From Candidatus Roizmanbacteria bacterium (lineage in GTDB: Bacteria > Patescibacteriota > Microgenomatia > UBA1406 > GWC2-37-13): DNA of 8,229 nucleotides. Made by a program: the position numbers and the translations under genes. A model generated the notes under the pieces. It saw nothing but the letters and a program-made list of their open reading frames with translations. It did no database searches and was not told where the DNA came from. Positions 4,909 to 8,229 of this stretch are shown here, in pieces (the first letter of the stretch is position 1; each line of letters starts with the position of its first letter). The DNA is taken from the NCBI GenBank assembly GCA_016206365.1, contig JACQRR010000091.1, positions 1 to 8,229 of the forward strand, in the 5' to 3' direction.

Positions 4909-5458
4909 ATTTTACTCCATTTTTGCTAAGAATTAAATCAATTTTTTTTTCCTCCTTCTCGAATACCTCTTTAAAATAATTCACCTTTGAGGCCCATGTC
5001 TGGCTTGTGGCATAGATGGGCGCGATTTTTTCGACTGTATCTGCTCCTTTATCGATATAATTTTCTCGAAGTCCTCGACCTACTGTATCTATAGCTCTCT
5101 CCCAGCTTGTAAACATAATATATCCCCCACCCCAACCAAACGGATTGTTGGAATTTGGATAAACAAAACGAGCAAAAAATGATTCAAGACCTGCAATGGA
5201 AGGAAGCAAATAACAATCGAGATTGTAATTTACACAAGCGGAAATGAAGTACTCGGTCGAATTGACTAGTGGAGAATTGTAGCTAGTCAGCACTTTGCTG
5301 ATAACTATTTTCTTTTTAGTCAATCTGTTAACGTTTTTATTTGTTAAATTGTTATTTGCCATCACAGCAGAGTTATCCGCTATTTTTTCTGCTAAAATTT
5401 TTTGAGGAAAAAATAGAGATAGTAATAAAATAACCAGGATCAAAAAGATTCGTTTCAT
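4904..5458 (-). CDS. Secreted lysozyme-like / glucosaminidase-like protein
   Basis: This 184-residue protein starts MKRIFLILVI and has a classical signal peptide with a plausible cleavage after ILA (residue 23). The mature part has a Lys/Asn-rich spacer, then a lysozyme-like domain (about 60-170). LLPSIAGLESFF places Glu92 at the catalytic position, and NPFGWGGGYI corresponds to NCWGWGIYG in the paralogue at 2808-3404; the RAIDTVGRGL and YIDKG motifs also align. Cys75 and Cys82 are near each other. It ends in a Lys/Glu-rich helix. The likely role is peptidoglycan turnover outside the cell; exact bond unknown. Unlike its neighbours, it has a Shine-Dalgarno-like AGGA seven bases before the ATG, inside a strong leader hairpin. 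Confidence 0.8.
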   Translation of the reverse strand: MKRIFLILVILLLSLFFPQKILAEKIADNSAVMANNNLTNKNVNRLTKKKIVISKVLTSYNSPLVNSTEYFISACVNYNLDCYLLPSIAGLESFFARFVYPNSNNPFGWGGGYIMFTSWERAIDTVGRGLRENYIDKGADTVEKIAPIYATSQTWASKVNYFKEVFEKEEKKIDLILSKNGVKL

Positions 5459-5506
5459 AAAAAAATCCTAAAGCTTTTTCTAGTTTTGCTAGAAGAACCT
5501 TAGGAT
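5459..5506 (-). promoter_or_regulatory. Terminator-like leader hairpin abutting the start codon
   Basis: Reverse-strand RNA begins with ATCCTAA (5506-5500), pairing with TTAGGAT (5471-5465). An inner stem of TTCTAG and CTAGAA and a CAAAA loop (5488-5484) complete a hairpin of roughly 17-19 pairs with a bulge. Seven T residues follow, then ATG. The AGGA ribosome binding site lies in the 3' arm. The predicted transcription start is about 5509, so the whole leader is this structure. It could attenuate transcription or hide the ribosome binding site. Confidence 0.65.
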
Positions 5507-5515
5507 CTAGCAGGT

Positions 5516-5543
5516 ATTATAGCATAAACTATAGGGAAGTCAA
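5516..5543 (-). promoter_or_regulatory. Strong promoter of the lysozyme-like gene
   Basis: On the reverse strand, TTGACT (5543-5538), a 16-base spacer ending in the extended element TGC, and TATAAT (5521-5516). The predicted start is near 5509. Confidence 0.78.
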
Positions 5544-5556
5544 GTGTCTATGCGTG

Positions 5557-5574
5557 AAGCTATTATGATAGCTT
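5557..5574. repeat. Short perfect inverted repeat
   Basis: AAGCTAT and ATAGCTT flank a TATG loop. It lies just upstream of the reverse-strand promoter at 5516-5543 and could be an operator or chance. There is no T tract. Confidence 0.4.
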
Positions 5575-5611
5575 GTAGTAATATTTTACTGACCTATATT
5601 TATTACCGATA

Positions 5612-5647
5612 ATACCATATTGAAGACGGCCGCATCCAATATGGTAT
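5612..5647. repeat. 11-bp inverted repeat around a CGGCCG core
   Basis: ATACCATATTG (5612-5622) and CAATATGGTAT (5637-5647) are exact complements separated by 14 bases containing CGGCCG. No T tract follows. It sits between the two divergent promoters (reverse 5516-5543, forward 5671-5699), a sensible place for a regulator site or a small repeat insertion. The rest of 5575-5670 shows no coding signal. Confidence 0.55.
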
Positions 5648-5670
5648 AGCAATTGCGAGCGAATATTCGG

Positions 5671-5699
5671 TTGATCATAGGCAAATATTTACGTATAAT
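5671..5699 (+). promoter_or_regulatory. Promoter of the nested tRNA-Val block
   Basis: TTGATC (5671-5676), a 17-base spacer and TATAAT (5694-5699). Transcription would start near 5706, six bases before the outer tRNA-Val, so the promoter belongs to the outermost host gene. Confidence 0.75.
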
Positions 5700-5791
5700 A
5701 TTGATGGGATTGACCGCTTAGCTCAGTTGGCTAGACCTGCCCGACTTTGACTGGACCTGTAGCTCAGTTTGGTTAGAGCGTTGTATTGACA

Positions 5792-5897
5792 CCTGCCCGC
5801 TATGCCGAGCTCGTAGCTCAGCGGCAGAGCGCTTCGTTGACATCGAAGAGGCCGATGGTTCAAATCCATCCGGGCTCACTAAAGCGAGGCAGGCGGG
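5792..5897 (+). mobile_element. CCTGCCCG/CAGGCGGG tRNA cassette C
   Basis: The 106-bp insert has a left arm of 15 bases, a 72-nt tRNA-Val and a right arm of 19 bases. The ends match cassettes A and B. Inner pairings are shorter: CGCT (5798-5801) with AGCG (5883-5886), and TGCC (5803-5806) with GGCA (5888-5891). Confidence 0.75.
5807..5878 (+). tRNA. tRNA-Val(GAC), intact, innermost
   Basis: A 72-nt cloverleaf: acceptor GAGCTCG/CGGGCTC (one U-G), D-stem GCTC/GAGC, anticodon stem CTTCG/CGAAG with loop TTGACAT (anticodon GAC), variable AGGCC, T-arm GATGG-TTCAAAT-CCATC, discriminator A. CCA is not encoded. It is the only uninterrupted Val gene of the nest and presumably the active copy. Confidence 0.93.
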
Positions 5898-5972
5898 TTG
5901 CAAAGGTCAGAGGTTCGAGCCCTCTCAGGTCCACAAAGTCCAGTCAGGCGGGGCGTTACATTGACATTGTTC

Positions 5973-6007
5973 ACCCGTTCAATTTTTTTTAAAAAAATTA
6001 TTCGGGT
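5973..6007. repeat. ACCCG/CGGGT hairpin element 3
   Basis: ACCCG and CGGGT close a hairpin whose inner arms are AATTTTTTT and AAAAAAATT, separated by a three-by-three mismatch. This is the same plan as the two units in the tRNA-Lys remnant. It interrupts the anticodon stem of the outer tRNA-Val. Flanks TTCACCCG and TTCGGGTAAA are shared with the unit at 1419-1454. Confidence 0.7.
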
Positions 6008-6052
6008 AAAGGTCGGGGGTTCAAGTCCCTCAGCGGTCACAATAATTTTTTA

Positions 6053-6105
6053 GAGCGGTCCGATGGACATCAGATAAGCCACAGGTTCAAATCCTGTCGA
6101 GTCCA
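6053..6105 (+). pseudogene. 3' remnant of a tRNA, possibly Val(GAC)
   Basis: The remnant keeps a D-stem strand GAGC (6053-6056), a damaged anticodon arm (GTCCG, ATGGACAT, CAGAT), a good T-arm ACAGG-TTCAAAT-CCTGT, acceptor strand CGAGTCC and discriminator A followed by CA. The 5' acceptor (GGACTCG) and D-arm start are missing, replaced by a T-rich run. The loop resembles TTGACAT with an insertion, suggesting a fourth Val(GAC), but the anticodon is not certain. Confidence 0.65.
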
Positions 6106-6109
6106 CAAC

Positions 6110-6137
6110 TTGACAATACTAAACTAAGTTTTAAAAT
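6110..6137 (+). promoter_or_regulatory. Promoter of the coiled-coil gene and thrS
   Basis: TTGACA (6110-6115), a 16-base spacer and TAAAAT (6132-6137). The predicted start of transcription is 6144, the A of the ATG, so the mRNA should be leaderless. Confidence 0.72.
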
Positions 6138-6143
6138 AGAACT

Positions 6144-6524
6144 ATGCTTACTAAAAAAGATGTTCAGGAAATTGCTAAAATAATTGATAACAAACTTGCT
6201 GAAAGATTTGGAAAATTCACTAAACAACAAAGCGAAAGATTTAACAGTCTCACAAAGCAAGTGGATGATAAGTTTTCAAGCTTTTCGGACCAAGTAATAG
6301 ATCTTTTTAACTCTACAAATGAAAGAACGGATATCGTTGAAGAAAATTTAAGTGGTGAAATTAAAAAAACGGAGCAAAACTTAGTTAAAAAAATCTCTAA
6401 CCTTGCTTACGACGTTGAAGAGACTTTAGATTATCTAAAAGATCATCACTTAAGAATTAAAGATCAGGAAAAAAGAGTCGAAAAATTAGAGGAAAAAGTT
6501 TACACTACTGCCCCATCTGCATGA
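6144..6524 (+). CDS. Small coiled-coil protein, unknown function
   Basis: This 126-residue protein is almost entirely heptad-patterned charged helix (about 5-120), rich in Lys, Glu, Asp and Gln with regularly spaced Leu, Ile, Val and Phe. There is no Cys, signal peptide or membrane segment. FTKQQSERFNSLTKQVDDKF and the following FSSFSDQVIDLF look like imperfect internal repeats. It probably forms a cytoplasmic rod-like dimer or oligomer. I do not recognise a named family. It overlaps the start of thrS by four bases (ATGA), so the two are translationally coupled in one operon, which does not by itself show a role in translation. The ATG start is supported by the promoter placed exactly for a leaderless mRNA. 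Confidence 0.72.
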   Translation: MLTKKDVQEIAKIIDNKLAERFGKFTKQQSERFNSLTKQVDDKFSSFSDQVIDLFNSTNERTDIVEENLSGEIKKTEQNLVKKISNLAYDVEETLDYLKDHHLRIKDQEKRVEKLEEKVYTTAPSA

Positions 6525-8229
6525 ATAAAAATCAAGAGCATCTTAACAATCTTCGGCACTCCTGCGCTCACCTTTTAGCTGCTGCGGTTAAAGATTTATA
6601 TCCTGGCGCTCATAATGCGATCGGACCCTCGATCGAAAATGGATTTTATCAGGACTTTGATATGGGCAAGTGGAAAATCTCAGAAGCTGATTTTCCCAAG
6701 ATAGAAAAAAGAATGCGAGAAATGCTTAAAACCTGGGGAGCTTTTAAGGAAAAAGAAGTTTCACTTAATCAAGCGTTGAAGGATTTTGCCGAAAATCCCT
6801 ATAAAGTAGAGCTTATTAAAGATTTTGCAAAAGCAGGCAAGAAGATCACTGAGAATAATCCTGGAAATTTTCTTGATCTTTGTAAAGGTGGACATAGCAA
6901 TAATCCTCAAAAAGAGTTAAAAAATTTCAAATTGCTTTCGATTGCCGGAGCTTATTGGCGTGGCGATGAGAAGAAAAAGATGTTGACCAGGATCTACGGA
7001 ACTTTATTCCCCACAAAAGAAGAACTCGACAGACATCTCTGGCAACTGGCAGAGGCAAAAAAAAGAGATCACAGAAAAATTGGAATAAATTTAGACCTAT
7101 TTACATTTTCGGATCTTGTAGGAAAAGGTTTACCTCTTTTTACTCCGAAGGGAACTTTGGTTCGAGAACTGTTAAATAATTTTTCTCAAGAATTGAGACT
7201 AAAGAAGGGATTTCAAAAAGTATGGATTCCTCATATTGCCAAAAATGACCTTTACAAGGTTTCCGGGCATTGGGACAAATTCGGCGACGAACTTTTCTTG
7301 GTTAAAAGTCAAGAGACTGACGACCAAATGGTACTAAAACCAATGAATTGTCCGCACCACCAACAAATATATGCGTCAAAGCCAAGAAGCTACAGAGATC
7401 TTCCCCTAAAATATATGGAAACAACAGCTATATACCGCGATGAAAAGGCAGGCGAAATGATCGGACTATCTCGCGTCAGATCAGTCACTCAAGACGATAG
7501 TCACTCGTTTTGCACTCCCGAACAAATTAAAGATGTTTATACGGAACTTATTGATATTACGCAAGAGTTCTATTATAGATTGGGAATGAAATATAAAACG
7601 AGAATTTCTTTACGAGATCCAAATCAATCTAAAAAGTATTTAGGTGACGAGAAGCTTTGGGAAAAAGCTCAATCAATACTTCTAGATATAGCAAAATCAA
7701 ATAAACTTGATTACTACCTAGCTAAAGGTGAAGCGGCATTTTATGGGCCTAAAATCGATTTTATGGTTTTTGACGCACTTGGAAGAGAGTGGCAACTTGC
7801 AACACCTCAATTAGATTTTGTCCAACCGAAACGCTTTGGTCTCATCTATACAGATGATAAGGGTAAGGAGCAAACACCGGTAATGATCCATTTCGCATTA
7901 ATGGGTTCTATTGAAAGATTTTTATCGATTTATATTGAACACACAATGGGTTCTTTTCCTCTTTGGCTCTCCCCTGTTCAAGTCAAGGTTTTGCCAATAT
8001 CATCTAAGCAGGAAGGGTTTGCCAATAAAGTTAATAATTTTCTCCTTGATTCAAAAATTAGATCAGAGATCGATCTGGAAAACAATACGATCGGATACAA
8101 AATCCGCGAAGCAACCTTGCAAAAAATTCCCTATATGGTTATAATTGGTGTTGAGGAGATTCGACGAAGCACCATCCTGAGCAACCATAAACAGCTTAAG
8201 GGAGTCGAAGGATCCCATTACCAAAAAGA
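6521..8229 (+). CDS. thrS: Threonyl-tRNA synthetase, no TGS domain, 3' end outside window
   Basis: This class II synthetase charges tRNA-Thr. The visible 569 codons begin directly in the editing (SAD) domain, with HSCAH at 13-17 and LCKGGH holding Cys121 and His125, the editing-site ligands. The N-terminal TGS domain (about 60 residues in E. coli) is absent. The catalytic core follows with motif 2 around YRDEKAGEMIGLSR and zinc ligands Cys277 (NCPHH), His328 (DDSH) and His457 (IHFALMGSIERF), which correspond to E. coli 334, 385 and 511. The anticodon-binding domain starts near 485 (SPVQVKVLPIS). After VIIGVEEI (about 545) the sequence stops resembling the family and looks repeat-derived. The frame stays open to the window edge. 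The ATG overlaps the preceding stop (ATGA), implying translational coupling. Confidence 0.93.
   Translation, partial: MNKNQEHLNNLRHSCAHLLAAAVKDLYPGAHNAIGPSIENGFYQDFDMGKWKISEADFPKIEKRMREMLKTWGAFKEKEVSLNQALKDFAENPYKVELIKDFAKAGKKITENNPGNFLDLCKGGHSNNPQKELKNFKLLSIAGAYWRGDEKKKMLTRIYGTLFPTKEELDRHLWQLAEAKKRDHRKIGINLDLFTFSDLVGKGLPLFTPKGTLVRELLNNFSQELRLKKGFQKVWIPHIAKNDLYKVSGHWDKFGDELFLVKSQETDDQMVLKPMNCPHHQQIYASKPRSYRDLPLKYMETTAIYRDEKAGEMIGLSRVRSVTQDDSHSFCTPEQIKDVYTELIDITQEFYYRLGMKYKTRISLRDPNQSKKYLGDEKLWEKAQSILLDIAKSNKLDYYLAKGEAAFYGPKIDFMVFDALGREWQLATPQLDFVQPKRFGLIYTDDKGKEQTPVMIHFALMGSIERFLSIYIEHTMGSFPLWLSPVQVKVLPISSKQEGFANKVNNFLLDSKIRSEIDLENNTIGYKIREATLQKIPYMVIIGVEEIRRSTILSNHKQLKGVEGSHYQK
8156..8214. 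repeat. Palindromic repeat fragment within the thrS 3' end
   Basis: CATCCTGAGC (8173-8182) and GTCGAAGGATC (8204-8214), with GAGATTCGACGAAG just before (8156-8169), match arms of the TGTCATCCTGAACGAAG repeat family also seen at 2647-2734. The segment is in frame and encodes a tail unlike the expected ThrRS C-terminus. Confidence 0.5.

Larger units (their letters stand above)
5753..5933 (+). tRNA. Middle split tRNA-Val(GAC)
   Basis: The pieces 5753-5791 and 5898-5933 join to 75 nt: acceptor GGACCTG/CAGGTCC (perfect), D-stem GCTC/GAGC, anticodon stem TTGTA/TGCAA (one U-G), loop TTGACA+T (anticodon GAC), variable AGGTC, T-arm AGAGG-TTCGAGC-CCTCT, discriminator A. The 106-bp interruption falls between positions 37 and 38, the canonical intron site of archaeal and eukaryotic tRNAs, but the insert is a tRNA cassette with no visible bulge-helix-bulge motif. 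Confidence 0.85.
5736..5952 (+). mobile_element. CCTGCCCG/CAGGCGGG tRNA cassette B
   Basis: The 217-bp insert has a left arm of 17 bases, the middle tRNA-Val (itself carrying cassette C) and a right arm of 19 bases. Without cassette C it is 111 bp. CCTGCC pairs with GGCGGG. Inside, GACTTTG (5743-5749) pairs with CAAAGTC (5934-5940), or alternatively TGACTGGAC (5748-5756) pairs with GTCCAGTCA (5938-5946). Confidence 0.75.
5712..6039 (+). tRNA. Outer split tRNA-Val(GAC), host interrupted twice
   Basis: Three pieces, 5712-5735, 5953-5970 and 6008-6039, join to a 74-nt cloverleaf: acceptor GACCGCT/AGCGGTC (perfect), D-stem GCTC/GAGC, anticodon stem TTACA/TGTAA with loop TTGACAT (anticodon GAC), variable AGGTC, T-arm GGGGG-TTCAAGT-CCCTC, discriminator A. 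The first interruption (217 bp) falls in the 3' strand of the D-stem and carries two further tRNA-Val genes. The second (37 bp) is a hairpin in the 3' strand of the anticodon stem. All stems are intact, so the insertions are recent or the gene is still under selection. Confidence 0.85.

Noticed and set aside
5792..5897. Archaeal-type tRNA intron at position 37/38
   Set aside because: The position fits, but the insert is a tRNA cassette with its own conserved ends found at other tRNA positions, and I see no bulge-helix-bulge motif.
5718..5992. Overlapping forward and reverse frames across the tRNA-Val block
   Set aside because: Both are translations of tRNA and cassette sequence; typical tRNA-derived false ORFs.
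7911..8144. 77-codon forward frame in another phase of thrS
   Set aside because: The thrS frame here encodes the conserved ERF motif and anticodon-binding domain; this is a shadow.

Overview
The window is AT-rich, gene-dense bacterial DNA. It most resembles a Candidate Phyla Radiation (Patescibacteria) genome, probably Microgenomates-like. This assignment is inferred from gene style: small proteins, a short trigger factor without a PPIase domain, a conserved CPR-type protein of unknown function, tRNA genes without an encoded CCA, many palindromic repeats, and promoters whose -10 box sits 6-9 bases before the start codon, which predicts leaderless mRNAs. No rRNA or marker phylogeny is available to confirm it.

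Layout. Bases 1-305 hold intergenic palindromic repeats, followed by a membrane-anchored thermonuclease (309-1001, +) and a bidirectional terminator. A decayed reverse-strand gene (1047-1292) follows. Bases 1317-2023 (reverse strand) are a tRNA block: an interrupted tRNA-Lys, an intact tRNA-Lys(CTT) between inverted repeats, a small GIY-YIG nuclease gene, and a tRNA-Arg(TCG) split in its anticodon loop by a 107-bp cassette that itself carries an intact tRNA-Arg(TCG). A divergent promoter leads into a membrane-tethered FAM173-like methyltransferase (2046-2594, +). A 143-bp MITE-like element with 8-bp target duplications follows, then a lysozyme-like secreted or anchored protein (2808-3404, +). 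On the reverse strand come a DUF5660-like protein, a PPIase-less trigger factor and a second lysozyme-like paralogue. Bases 5712-6105 (+) are a second tRNA block, in which a tRNA-Val(GAC) is nested inside a tRNA-Val(GAC) that is nested inside another tRNA-Val(GAC), followed by a truncated tRNA remnant. The window ends with a coiled-coil protein overlapping threonyl-tRNA synthetase, which runs off the right edge.

The main discovery is the tRNA-in-tRNA organisation. Three cassettes of about 106-111 bp (counting one tRNA each) share the terminal motifs CCTGCCCG and CAGGCGGG, and each carries one complete tRNA. Each lies inside a tRNA with the same anticodon as its cargo, and removing the cassettes restores textbook cloverleaves of 72-75 nt. 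A fourth cassette of about 112 bp (Lys) has different arms but the same geometry. A second class of small hairpins (ACCCG...CGGGT, 35-45 bp) interrupts two of the same host tRNAs. The outer tRNAs may be dead genes replaced by their cargo, or they may need RNA-level splicing; the sequence alone cannot decide.
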